Made by a program: the position numbers and the translations under genes. From Tupaia tana (taxonomy: Eukaryota > Chordata > Mammalia > Scandentia > Tupaiidae), in NCBI GenBank assembly GCA_026018925.1, contig JAKSZU010000012.1:48961207-49025206 (forward strand): a stretch of 64,000 bases of DNA, in the 5' to 3' direction. Position 1 is the first letter of the stretch; each line of letters opens with the position of its first letter. This document shows, piece by piece, positions 13,901-27,535 of this stretch. Below the pieces are notes generated by a model. That model did no database searches and was not told the DNA's origin. It worked only from the letters and a program-made list of their open reading frames with translations.

Positions 13901-16807
13901 CTATACCATTCAGGGCTTAGCAGCTCCTGGCACATCCTGCAGGAAATCGCAGCAGAGGAAATATTTGCAGGTGATGGAGAGGATGAACTCTGCCACACTC
14001 CCCTGCACTCACCTCTTCTGGTGGGTGCCGGACTTTCTGCAGATACTTCTTCAGCACTTCTTCTGGGGTTTTACCTGTGGGGACAGGAAGATCAGTGGGC
14101 CAGCCAGGCAGAAATAACAGATCCAAAACCTTCCCACACCAGGCATGCTGGGGTGTGTGTGTGTGGGGGGGGGGAGTATTAGCTAAATTTGAAGCAAAGA
14201 AAAGGGACAGAATATATTCTGCACTTGGTGATAGAAACTGGAAGGATACAAGTTGTAGATGATTGAGAGAGGTGGGTTGAAGATGGTAGGGGTATTTACT
14301 TGCCTTGACCTCTTGCAGTCACTCCCCTGAGATCCACCTGCCTATTTTGAACAAACCCACTTTTTAATTAAGTTATTTATTTCCTTCACAAGTGAGAAAG
14401 AAAGCACCCTCCCAACAGGTTTTGATGCCATGATCAACCGCCAGCTTAGCCGGCCTCCAATAAAACGGGCACACATGCCCAGTGTACTCAGGGAAGTCTC
14501 TGGTCATGAACCCAGAACCTTCCCATGTACAGAGCATTGCGTTTTTATCACTGCATTATATGCAGCCCTCCAAAACCTACTTTTAAACTGAGATAGGTTG
14601 AATGGGTTTCTCTTCCTTAGAGAGGAGCTTGACCTTGCCCAAACCATCTGATGAGATAATTAAAATGAAAGTACTCTGTAAACTGTGACACGTGAAATAA
14701 GCACGAGGCAGTCTTACTGCATTCGTTTTACAATTTACTAAGTATTGTCTCCATTTATAATGTGGCATCAAAGGGAAATTGCTTTCATGGGAAACTAGGA
14801 AGGTACAACTCAGAGCTTCAGCACAGTCTTCCTTGGCCCTGCACGGTGCTGGCACTGCCAGCTGACACAGTCCAGTGGCAGCGGAAGGGAGATGCTCTGG
14901 GAAGCATTCCGGCAGGCTGCAATGATCTGGAACTAGAACCTTAAGAGGCAGACCAACCTGAAGGTAGAGGATGTGCTAAACAGCCCTTCAAGGAGGCACA
15001 GAAGGAAAAAAAAACAAAAAAGGTGCCAGCTTGGAATACATTTTCGACTTCTCTAAGCTTCTGTCTTATCATCTTTTATCAACTATAAATTGGGGAAGAG
15101 TAATAGCACCCCTTCAGGTGGTTGCTTTGACAATTAAATGGCACACAGCCCTTTAACACTTTGCCAGATACGGGCCCACATGTGCTATTAATAACAACAG
15201 GAAGAGTAGGAAAGTGTAAAATCCTGTCACTTCCTATCAGTCTATGAGCAAGGCAATTGAACTCATTTAAGCAGGAAATTTTGATGGACAGGAAAGTCAG
15301 GACAAGGGTTTAAGGAAGTGAATTGTGCAACAGCCAAACACTGGGATATAGGTCCTTCCCTCTCGCTATCTTTTATAAGAATTAAGCTTTCATTAATTGA
15401 GAGTCTATTGCTTCCCAGACCCTGGCTAAGTGCAATATACAGAAAACTGAATTTAAACTTCACAAGAAGCTTGCAAAGTGAAGGCTTGGATGGGAGGATG
15501 GCCGAATCATCTAGTAACCAATCCTGGTAACCAGAAAAACCAGCCACAGAGCTGAGCCAGGATCTTAGAGTGCCGGGAAGGTCAAGTATTGACCGCTTAG
15601 TTGCTATATTGTGGGCAGGGAGGAAGAGGCTCCTGAAGGAAGGTTTAAGTGGCCAAAGTGCCTGAAGGCTCCAAAGATGATGGCTACTTCCCAATGGTCA
15701 TGGACACATTCCAGGACATACTTGCCAGCGACTGGCTGTGAGTATTTTTACCCTATAATAAAGATGGGAAAACAGAGATTCCGTGTAGTCGTAAGACTTG
15801 CAAGGGACAAAGTTAAAAATTGAATCTAGTCTGTTTTGATTTCAACAGCAAAGTGATCTTTCTCTTCTAACATAAGGTTCTTTGTAACACAATTTGCATT
15901 TTTAGGTTTCTATATTTGTCACTGGTGCATGTATACTTCTCAAGGTGTTTCCATTTGACCCAGACCATCCACTTCGGTATAATCACTGAAATCTACTAGT
16001 TAGGCTCACTGAGCAGATGCAGAAATTAAGGCACAGAGTGTTCAGCCAGGGCTATGACCCTTGATGAAGAAGGGGCAGCCGAATCTTTGACTCCCAGGAT
16101 CCTGTAAGATAAAGAAGCTGGTACCTTTCTTGGCTTGTTTTTTGGTGGTCTTTCGGCTTGTGTTGGAAACCCCTGGAATGGACTTTATTTCGCTCTTGCT
16201 GACAGGGGGAGGGTGGAGGACCAGCTTTGGTGGCCGAGTGAGACACACAGGCAGTCCCGCTGCACTCATGAGGATGCCAGTGATTCCTGGAGGGACAGGG
16301 CATGGTGAGGAAGGACGGAGGAATGAGCTCCCAACACTCCCCAAATCCCCCCTGCTCTCTTTACCTGCTCTCTTCCTTTCCAGAAGACCTCATGATTCAC
16401 CGACTCACCACACCACCCTCGACTTTTCCCAGAAATGTATTTATTCACTCATCTTCAATAAACATGCTTTGCTCTTAGCTGTGATTCTCCCCCAAACTCT
16501 GCCTTTCCCATGCAATTCCAAAAAAATCCCTGTTTGTTTTTATTAACATCCAAATTCCTTTTTATAAATGCTCACTACCTATTGTATCACTCCGTTTTTT
16601 GCTTTGTTTTGTTTTGTTTTACCTTAAGCAAGAGCAGCCCAGTGTTTCTCTTACCTGCCAGGGCAGGATTGACAGGACTGGACCCATTTAAGTTCTTCAC
16701 TGGGACAGTGGGGACCCTGTGGATGGATGAGCAAACGCATTATGGTTTTGACAAGTAGGACAAAATAGACCAGTATTTAACTCTAGAAAGATGAAGTAAG
16801 TTCTCTT

Positions 16808-16861
<54 letters not shown>

Positions 16862-19800
16862 TGTTTTCAGGAGAAAAGGGAGAGACATCCCAAACATGGT
16901 CTTCATTGTGGTCGACCCCAGCCAGACCAAATCTTGGACATGTGCTCACGTTGGGAGTATACAGAGGGAGGTCTTGGGATGTTAACCCAGGATCTGCCCT
17001 TGTGGGTCCAGTTGTTTTACTGTGGTGCCAGCACTTGACCCCCAAGATGGAGTTCATTCTTAACTCTGCAGCCAAAGGTGATATCCTCAAAATGTGCCAG
17101 ACCACATCACTCCTCCACTCAACCTCAGTACTCAGTGTGGGTCTTCATTTCACTCAGAATCAAAGTTGAAGTCCCAGCAAGGCCTACTCAGCCCTGCATG
17201 GTTTGTCCACACCCTTCACCCACCCCCTCATCTCTGGCCTCTTCTCATACCGCAACTCTTTGCTCTAGTTGTTTGGCCTATAAACCAGACATCTCCTGCG
17301 TCAGAGCCTTTACATACACTATTCTCTCTTTGAAATGCTCTCCTGTCAGATAACTGCTTACACCCCTCCTACAATCCCTCAGTCTTGTCTCCAACTGTAC
17401 CTTCTCAGTGAGGTGCCCAAGACCATCGTATGTAATACTACTACCAGCTCTTCCATCCCACATGGGACTACCAAACCTTCTTACCCTGCTCTATTATTTT
17501 CTTCTTCTTTTTTCTTCCCCTGGTACTTATAATCTCTTTTTTATTTCCCCATTCCTCCATGAGTTTTATTTATTTATTTATTTTAAAGTTTGCTATAGGG
17601 TCTGTGTGCTCTCCAGAGACAGAGAAAAAAGATAAGAATGCACTCCCCTCCACCCCCAAGGGGTGAATGACCTACTTCAATTCCTTCCTTCTCCTCCAGT
17701 CTCCTTTTGGGACTTTGGGCATGCATGCATACATGCCAGGTGTGTTCTTCAAGCCACTTGGTGGGGGACTCCAATCACATAGTTAGCCATATGAGATCCT
17801 GCTGCCTTAATCACCACGCCACCTGGCTGTCCGGTACTTATAATCTTTTAAGTAAGTTGCTGCTTATTATTTTCCTACCTAGAATTTAAACTCTACAAGG
17901 GCAAATATCTTTGTCTGCTCTGTTCAGAACCTGGCAATATTTGTAGAAAGCAAAGAAGTAAAGGAGCAAGTTCAAAACTGCATTACCAGGGAACCAGCAG
18001 TTAGCGTAATGGCTATGTCGCTGGACTCCCACGTAGTCGACCGCGGTTTGCGTCCCGGACCCGGTGGCTTAAAACTCACGCCGGGCACGTGTGCGTGCGT
18101 GCCCAAGATCCCGAGAGGAGAATGGAGGAGAAGGGATTGCAGCGTGACCATCCCCCCTGGGGGGTGATTTCTCGCTTTCTGTCTCTATGTCTCTCTCTGT
18201 CTGTCTGGCGAGCGCATGCGCCCTATAGCGAAAATCTCTCTCAAAAAAAAAAAAAAAAAACAAAAAACAAAAACAAAAAACAAAAAACAAAAAAGAAACT
18301 GCATTACCAAAGAATCACCTAAAATGTTTTTAGAAAGAAAGGGCCAGGGCCGGCAGGTAGTGGGGTGGTTTAGGACACTGGACTCCCACACGACCAACCG
18401 CGTGGTTCAAGTCCTGGACCTGGAGGCTGGGTTTCTCGTGTTCCCTTTCTTTCTCTCTTGCTCTGTCCCTCTCTGGTCAAATTAAAATAAATAAATAAAT
18501 AAATAATAAAGTTAAATAGAATAATTAAAAAAGAAAAGAAAGAAAGGCTCCCAGCTAGATGAGACTCTGCACCTAGGGAGTGCAAGAGTCTACATTTTCT
18601 CAAAGCTCCTGAGAGCACGCACATGTAGCCAATTCCCAGTTCTGCCTTTGGAAACCACAGCTCCAACAGCTGTCCCATCTCCTTTCCCCTGAGAAAGGCA
18701 GGCAGCGCTTCCTCCCCTTTCTGTCCTTCTGGAGAGGAAATGACACAGCTGTCCTGGAAAGCTTTTGCCTCCAAGGCCTCCCATGGGATAATAGGAGACA
18801 CGTGGAGGGCTCTTGCACCATCTTCTCTGCCACCCAGGTTTCCAAAGCTGAGCTTGCAGAGGCCAGTGGCCCAGGTCACAGACGGCGCCAGGCACCAGAC
18901 AGTCTGAGAAGTCAGCAGTTTGCTATGGAGGTAGGGTGGTGCTGGGAAAGCGAGAGGAGGGAGCGGAGCATTTTGTTTATTTGTCCATTCAAAAATGCTC
19001 CTGGAGGGACCAGCAGTTGGCATAATGGCTAGGTCGCTGAACTCCCATGTAGTCGACCGTGGCTCGAGCCACGGACCCAGTGGCTTAAACTCACACCAGG
19101 TGTGTGTGCGTGCATGCCTAAGAAAGGAGGAGAAGGGATTGTGGCATGGCCATCTCCCCTGGGGGGTGAGTTCTCACTTTCTCTCTGCCTCTCTCCATCT
19201 TTCTGTTGAGCGCACGCACCCTATAGCAAAAACCTCTCAAAAAAAAAAAAAAAAAAAAAAGTTCATGGAGCCCTTATTTGTGACAGACGTTGTGCCAGGG
19301 ACACAACAGTGAGCAGAGCAACCCACAGCCCTTTGTCCATGCCTCCTGATTGTCAATGCACATGGAGCTCATCCCACCAGGAGCAGTTTCAACTGCTCAT
19401 AGCACACGAGCCCACCTGGTCCTCCCAATGACCTATGCAAGAGGCATTCCTCTTAGCCCCATTTACAGGCAAAGAAGTGGAGGCACAGAGAGGTTAAGCA
19501 AACCTGACGAGATCACACAGCTAAGGACTTGACCAGAAGCTCCAAAGCTTAGTCACTATGCCAAGCTCTTATGGCTATGTAATCCTCCAAATGCCCCTAC
19601 ATAGCAGATGAGAGCACAGAGCTGAGTCTGATGAACAAGCCACCACCAGGAGAGAGGAGAGCTGGGATGGGACCTCCAGGTCAGCTCCAGGGTCTCTCTG
19701 GCCCCTTATGTCCCTAAAGATGGGCGCTCTCCAGTTATTCTGAGCATGCTGGGGCTTACGTTCCTGCCCAGGGATGACAATACACGCACCAGAGTGGAAA

Positions 19801-22800
19801 GGAGGATATAAAAATAACAGATACAAGACTTCTTGTGTCTCAATAGATCGTCAAAAGCTACTTTCCTCTGAAACCGTCCTCGGGATAATTCACATCTGCA
19901 TGTGGGGAACGGAAAGCTGAATCTCAAACAAGAGCCATTAGACCAAGAAATGAGGAGTGAACCTGACTCTGGACTCTGCCTCTGGGCGGTGCCCTGCCAG
20001 GGCTAGGCCTGGTATGATGGCTGAGGCAGGAAAGCTGGTTCCCAGCCCTGCCAGCAGCACTTCATGAAGTCAGCTAACTTTTCTGAGCCTCGACTTCTTA
20101 TCTGTAAACCTGTAAGGGTCTTGGTTAGAAGATGCCAGGGAGACTTCTCAATGAGTTGCTACCCCAGTACCTAAGAAAAAGGAGCAGCTGGAATCCTGGG
20201 TTCTCCACACAGGGCAGTCTCCTTGCCAGGTCTACCAGGAGAGGCTGAGGGCAATAAGGCCTCCTGGGACCTGTTCCCCAGATTCCCACCAGGGGGCAGT
20301 ACTCACCATCCAACCCTGCACCTGCCTTCCCCCTGGCCACCACCAAGGCCCCCACTCCAACTGATAAATGGCTGTGATCTGGGTGACAAAAGCCACCTTT
20401 GTTCCCACAAACTGGACTGGCAGGTTTCCACACCCAATCTGGTCAACCAGGAAATACTCCAATCCTCAGGGCACCAGACATCCCAGGCAGCCAAAGAACT
20501 GGGGACAAGTTCTGCCAAGAGGGAGGGAGGGCCTGTACATGGGCCCCAGAGATGCGTGAAGACCATGGCAGGGCTGGCTCATGGGAGAGGTACATGTCCC
20601 TGCCATGTCAGGAAAGGGGCAACCCGCGGTGGGAGGACTTGTCACTTAGGCTCTGGATAGCCTGGGCATAAAGGGGACATTTCCTTTTGAAAGTCAGCAT
20701 GGCGTAACAGAAACCTTTACAGGGTCAGGGAATCCTAGTGTTAGCCCAGCTCAGCACTGACTTGCTCTGTGCATTGGGAAAGCCACCCAGCCTCTCTGAG
20801 CCTCTGGGGTCATCACAGCTGAAAATAAGGCACCTTACATGCCCGTCTCAGGGAGACCCATGAGGATTTAGGATCAAGGTAACATATCATGTACATAGCT
20901 GAGCCCTTAGCAAGTCCGGGTGACTGTGGACACCTTTAGTTCTTTTTTTTTTTTTTTTTTTTTGAGAGGTTTTTGCTATAGGGCACGTGCACTCACCAGA
21001 CAGACAGAGAGAGACATAGAGACAGAAAGTGAGAAATCACCCCCCAGGGGGGATGGCCACGCCGCAATCCCTTCTCCTCCATTCTCCTCTTGGGATCTTG
21101 GGCACACACGCACACGCGCCCGGCGTGAGTTTTAAGCCACCGGGTCCGGGACGCAAACCGCGGTCGACTACGTGGGAGTCCAGCGACATAGCCATTACGC
21201 TAACTGCTGGTCCCGAACACCTTTAGTTCTCAATTATAAAAGGTCTTGGACTTAACCGTCTCTTCCTGCTTTCATATTCCAATTTTCTCAGGTTCTTGAG
21301 AACATGGGTATCATGAAGTATCATGTTCAGTGCTGGGCAGTACCTGGGAGCTTGAGTTGGCAAAATCGGGTCACAGATCCTCCCCTTATTGGTTAAAATG
21401 AAAACTCTGGAGAACAGTCCATGTCATCAGTCACACCCTGCTGGGGCCCCAGCTATGGATGCCTGAGCCCTTCTGAGAACAGCAGCTCAAGGTCAGGCCT
21501 GCTTTCCGCCTTCATCCTCCGGGCACTGCCACTCAGCCAAAGCTATCTGGCCTCACACTTGGTGGCCAATCAGAAGACGTTCTCCTCCCCACTCCACTGG
21601 GCTCCCAGTCATGCAGGGTCCAAGTTTGAATTTCCACCCCTGAAATATAAGACTAAGAAAGAGAAGGGCTAGTGAGGTGGCCGAGGAAGGGGTTGTAGGA
21701 GGCAGAATCTTTGCAGACACCACGATGAGAAGCAGTGTTTTTCAGTTACCACCAACCCAGGAGTCCTTGGGCAGGACAATGGTCTTGTCTCTAAGGCAAC
21801 CGAGGCCTGGCTAGAAGGCCTGGCTGGAGATAGTGAAGCCTCAGCTCTAGAGGAGAGGGTCAGGGAGGACTCCCGCCCTCCACCACACAGCGCCCCCCCC
21901 TCCTCTTTAGAAACCCCCTGCTTGTATCTCTGAATAATTCACAGGATCTTTTGTTCCCCCCAAACCTTTCTCCTCACCCCACTTCTCCCGCCCTCCTGTC
22001 TTCCTTTTTTCCGTGGGAAAGTTGCTGGAAGAGGTCACGGGCAGAGAGGGGGGGGGGGGGGGGGGCTTGTGACAGAAGGTCGATGGGAGGCCCAGACAAA
22101 GGGAATGAACACGCTAATTAAATGGCCAAGAACGGCTGGAGGAGATGGCAGTGGGGGTGAAGGATGTGGTAAGAGGTGAAAAGGAAAGGGCTGGGCAATA
22201 GAGAGGGGTGGGCAGGGGCCTCCCTTGTCAGGAAAACAGAACGGAGGAAAAAAAAAAAAAAAACAACTTGTTTCTATAGCCTTTTGAAATTGCATGGCCT
22301 GGCCCTCCACCCATACTGGAGCTCCAATGCTATTGGTGTGTACAGAGAATAAAGAGGAGAGATAGAGAGCTGCCAACTTCCTCAATGAGACGCAGAGACC
22401 TGGGAGCCTCTCTCTCCCTCCCTCTCTCTCTCTCTTTCTCTCTCTCTGATGGCCTGAGGTCACTTGGCATTTGTCAAGGGCACCAAGGATGAGGTAGGGT
22501 AGATCCTGCTCACATTTGCCTTCAATTCAACAACTACATGGTGCATATTCAACAGCTTCCTGTTAACAATAATAGAACCACCAATAACAACAGCTAGTAC
22601 TGATAGAACTCATTGTGCAAAGTCTATGCATTGAATAGCTCATTTAATCCTTATGTCAACCCTAGAAGGAAGGTACTGTTACTATCCCATTTTATAGATG
22701 AGAAAACTGAGGCAGAAGATGTAAAACTTTACCCAAGTCACATAGCAAGGAACTTGGCTTCAAGCTCCGGAGGCAGTGCTCTCATAGCCATTCAAGCCTC

Positions 22801-24448
22801 CCTTCTCCATGCCAGCAATCTCGCTGCTGTGTGGCAGCGTGAAGAAATTAAATCCTGGCGTGTCTTAGTCACCTACTCCTCTCTCTCTCTGTTATTTCTG
22901 CCAATTCAGAGAAAGTCATGAAAAATATGCTTCTTCCCAGCATTTCACCAGTCATAAATTGTCTTCACATACAGTGAAGCAGAGCTGGGCTCACTGGCCA
23001 AAAGAACCATGGTCAGGGGACTAAAATCTGGGTCCCAACCTCTACTCTGTAACACAGGAGCTGCGTGGCCCTCCTGGGGGAGTTAATTCCATTGCCAAAT
23101 ACTTGCATCGCAGAGTAAGAAACTGGGACAGCCCCAGCACTGCATTTGGTGAACTGCCAGATGTGGCCTACCAAGTGGCAGAGGCAGGAGTAGAGGCTGG
23201 GCTTCTGGATTCTATTACTCCTCCCATTCTGTCATGTACCCGCCTTCCTTTCTCCTCCTGACAGTAGCTGCTTCTGGAGAGAGACAGAGAGAAAAAGTGA
23301 GAAATCTCTCTCCAGGGAGAAAGGCCATGCCATCATGCCTTCTCTTCCACTCTCTCCTCAGGATTTTGGGCACACACACACATGCCAGTGTGTTTTTCAA
23401 GCCATTGGTCCAGGACTCGAACCACAGAATCAGCCATGTGGGATCCAGCACCTTAACTACCATGCCTCCTGCTGGCCCAACATTGAACTTGTATGTACTG
23501 AGATTCTGCTGGATATTGATGGCACTTCTTCCAGGCAGCCTAGATTATCTTACCCAACTGTAAAACCACCTGACCAACTGGGGCACAGGGGCTGCAGGTA
23601 GAGCTGGGCTCCCCTGGAGAAAGGGAAGATTGGGTAGATGCCAGGGGCTGACAAGAAACCAGGGGTTGGCAGGTAGTGTATGGACCTGGGTCTCTCCCAC
23701 TTTGTGAACAAGAAGATCATTAAAAAAACAACAGAACCGGGACCAGCAGTTAGCGTAATGGCTATGTCGCTGGACTCCCACGTAGTCGACCGCGGTTCGC
23801 GTCCCGGACCCGGTGGCTTAAACTCACACCGGGCGTGTGTGCGTGCGTGCCCAAGGTCCCAGGAGGAGAATGGAGGAGAAGGGATTGCGGCGTGGCCATA
23901 CCCCCCTGGGGGGGTGATTTCCTGCTTTCTGTCTCTCTGTCTCTCTCTGTCTGTCTGGCAAGCGCACGCGCCCTATAGCAAAAACCTCTCCAAAAACAAA
24001 CAAACAAAACAAACAAACAAACAAACAAAAAACAACAGAACCTACAATGTCACCAGGTTGTCACAGGAATAACTGACTTGAGGCATGGAAAGTGCCTGGC
24101 ACATTAGACTCACTAAGTGCAGGCTGTAGTCTGATCTGGAGTCACCCCTCCAGCTTCCAGAGACACCAAAGCAAAGAGACTAACCCTCCTTTGACACCTG
24201 ATATAGGGGGAGCTGTTCCAGGGACTTGGTGGAAACTCCTGCTGCAGAGTTAGAATCTGGGCTAGAACCAGATGGTGGGGCAGCAGTAAAAATGCAACTT
24301 CCTATGAAGCAATTCCAAATGGGAAGGTCGTCAGTTCAAGCCCAGAGATCTTTCTCAGTACATAGGGCTCATGTGTGTGTCCCTAACCTGGGGTAGCTGA
24401 AAGGCTGGGGTTGGACCATGGCATCCAAACTGTGTTGGAGCTGCTGCC

Positions 24449-24479
<31 letters not shown>

Positions 24480-27400
24480 TTACCCATGGAAGAAATAAAT
24501 AAACTTTATTTTAAAAAAGAAAAAGGAATGTGAGCTCTAGTGCCAGACTTCCTAGAGTTTGCACCCTAGCGTGGGCCAATAATTCATGATGTGCTCTGGA
24601 GCAAGTGAGCCTCTACTTTCTTCACCTGTAAAATGGGATAATAATGCCTAATTTGTAGAGCTGTTAAGAGGATTGAGATGAGAAGGCCCCCAAACTGGAA
24701 CATAGTGGGAGCTCAGTTAATGTGGCCTAGTATTACTTGGTATGCACAATCTCCTTTAATCCTGTCAGCCATGCTAGCATGAGTATTAAAGCCAGGATGT
24801 ACAGATGAGGATCTTAGGACTTCCAATGTCAAGATCTTGCCCCAAATGTGTGGTCAGTAAGAGGGGAAGGCCCAGAATCTGGATCTGTTGGAGCCCTAAG
24901 GTCAAACCTCCCTCACTCCCACACCTTGCTGCGACCTGCCTACAGCAGCCTCTGCACCAGATGCCCAGGAACTTAAGCCTTTCCACCCTCCCTCCTCCAG
25001 CCCAGGAAGTCTGCTGTAGTCCATCTCTGACATAGTAAACGCTCCCAGGTAGCCGTGGAAGCACCTACCCAGAGGCGATCAACACCCGGGACTGGGCAAT
25101 GGCCAGCCGCTGCAAGTTGGAACGACTCAAGGTAGCCAGCGCCACCCTTCCGGTCTTGCCGTTGGCTCCCGGGGGACTGGCAGGAGACCCTGCAGTTGCC
25201 CCAGCCGGTGTGCTGGAGGCTTGTCTCCGGATCACCTGCGTCGGGGCGGGCTTCATTGGGCCTCGGATGGTGCCTGTGCTGTCCAGCGGCTTGGCCGCAG
25301 GGCCTGGTGGTGCGGGCAGCTTGACCACTCCAGAGGGGGGCACGTTCTTGCGGGCTGCGGGGGGCTGCAGAGGCCCAGTGCTGCCGTTGACCACAGCTGC
25401 CTTAACGCTCATCACCAAGACACACTGCGGGCAGGAGCAGGGTGGTGCAGGGGGCGAGGCGACGGCCGCAGGACTGACGGGCCAGGATTGCGCCTTCGGC
25501 AAGGTGCCAGTGACCATGGGGTAGATGAGGTCCAGTCGTCGGCGCACGCGGCGCTGGCGCTGGGTCTGCCGGTTGATCTGGCCCATGGTGCTGAAGTCGA
25601 TGACGTAGCTAAAGCCGATGGACGTGAGGTCGATCCAGGGGTGCTGCTTCTCGTAGGCATGCTGGATAGTGATGCTCACCTCCATGTCGTAGGGTGTCCA
25701 GGAGCCATTGTCGTTCTCCCACTCCCACACCACGCCCTTCCCAGGGGCCGAGGACGGGTCATAGTAGTTGCGGCGAACTGGGCGGAGGGTCCCTGCCAGA
25801 GTGGGACAGAGGAGAGGTCAGGGTCGGTGTGGATTTACACTGCATTGTGTTACCTAACAGGCGGTCATTAAATTCGTCCTTCCGTGTGCTGGGCACTATG
25901 CTACCTGCTGAGGCGTCAGCTTTGAGTGAGACTCATTCCTGCCTTCAAGGAGTCTGCAGTCAGACCAGGCTGGAAGCAGGCCGGGTACAACCGGAGATTG
26001 AGGCACGAGGGCAGGGCAAGATTCAGGAAGTGTCCCCTGGTGGAGAGTCAGGCCACCTTGGTTTACGGCCAAATTAATTCACTTACTGGTGACCTGTTGG
26101 CCTCCCTTTCTCTCTTGGGAACCAGGCTAACTCCTTCCCAGGATTTTTGTGAAAATTAAATGTGACTCACTTATTCATTCAACAAACACATATTTGTACA
26201 TGCCAGATACTAGATTCCACGTGTGCACCCTATCGTGCGCAGTAGGCATATAAAGCCCTTCACAGCAACAGGGGCCCCAGAGGACAGGAACACAGGGTTG
26301 TGGAAGGCCAGAGCAGAGAGCAAAGACTGCCTCCACCGGGAAGGCTGCCCAGAAGCAGTGGTCATGGAGAGCCTGTCTTGACAGGTGTAGTAAAAATAAA
26401 TAAATAAATAAAAAATAAGATGACAAGTTCATATGAGAAGGGAAATCAGGTTGAGAGTGTTCGTCACATGTCACAATACTAAATCATGTGTCAACCACAA
26501 TAGCATTCTCAATGGTCATGAGAATCATTTTATATGCATCTAATATCTTTCTTGTAAGAAGCTCAATCTCTCCTAAAGATAATATAGTCTTAGTTTCGAC
26601 AGTCTAACTGTAAAGCAGGGAAGAGGCCAGGGTTATTACAAGGTGGTATAGACAAAAATGAGCTATCAGGACTGGGAAACCAAGCCTGTAACTGTTGCCC
26701 TGGTCTCTTCTACCTACCCCAAACCTGAATCCAGACTCATCCCTAACCATGGCTCATTTCATGGTTATCCACATCAAGGCTCAAGAAGCCTGGCTCCCGG
26801 TGGGATGAGAAGGCTCAGGAGGGCTCCAGGGGTGCTGGGTCTCTGCATCTGTCAGCTTAAGCTCCTTCCATCAAAGTGGTGGGAAAAGGCTCCCCTTCTC
26901 CGGCCTCTGACCCACCCCCTCCTCCAACCAAGAGGCAGACACCAAGACTGGGGACAGAATCCCATTCAAGAGGGGAAGAAAAGGAACAATGGCTATTCAG
27001 GCCTTTGCCAGGGTCATAACCCGCCCCCCACCCCATCTCCAAGCCCCTTAATGACCCAAAACATCAACATTCAGAGGCAGAAGGGAGAGGCAGAACAATT
27101 CCCTATTCAGCACCAGGGCCTCTGCTGGGGGACATGGGGTATCGGAATGGGAGGAGGAGAGGGGAGTGGGCAGTAATTCTCTGGTTAGCCTCCATTTCCT
27201 CCTAAGCAGGCAGCTTGCTGGGGAACAAAGAGCTAAGTTCAATCTTTGGGTCCAGCAGGTTCTGTCCCTTTGAGCTGAGTGATTAAGCCTCAGTTTCCTC
27301 ATCTGTGCGTGTGTCCTGCGTAGCTACTTCAAAGAGTGGATTTGCGGATTAAATGATGAATGAATATAAAACTGCAAAATAGCACCTGTCCCATGGAAAG

Positions 27401-27496
27401 AGCTCAAAGAGTTAGTGATTATTATTGTAATCTAGTTTCTATTAGCTGTCTACGTAGGATGGAAAAATCACAGAGAACATTTCGTTCAGGACATGC

Positions 27497-27535
<39 letters not shown>

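Noticed and set aside
17989-18065. tRNA gene at the SINE head
   Set aside because: It has A- and B-box-like motifs but no full cloverleaf or anticodon stem, and is followed by a SINE body and A tail.
25099-25871. Plus-strand open frames opposite DTX4 exon 2
   Set aside because: Shadows of the real exon on the other strand.
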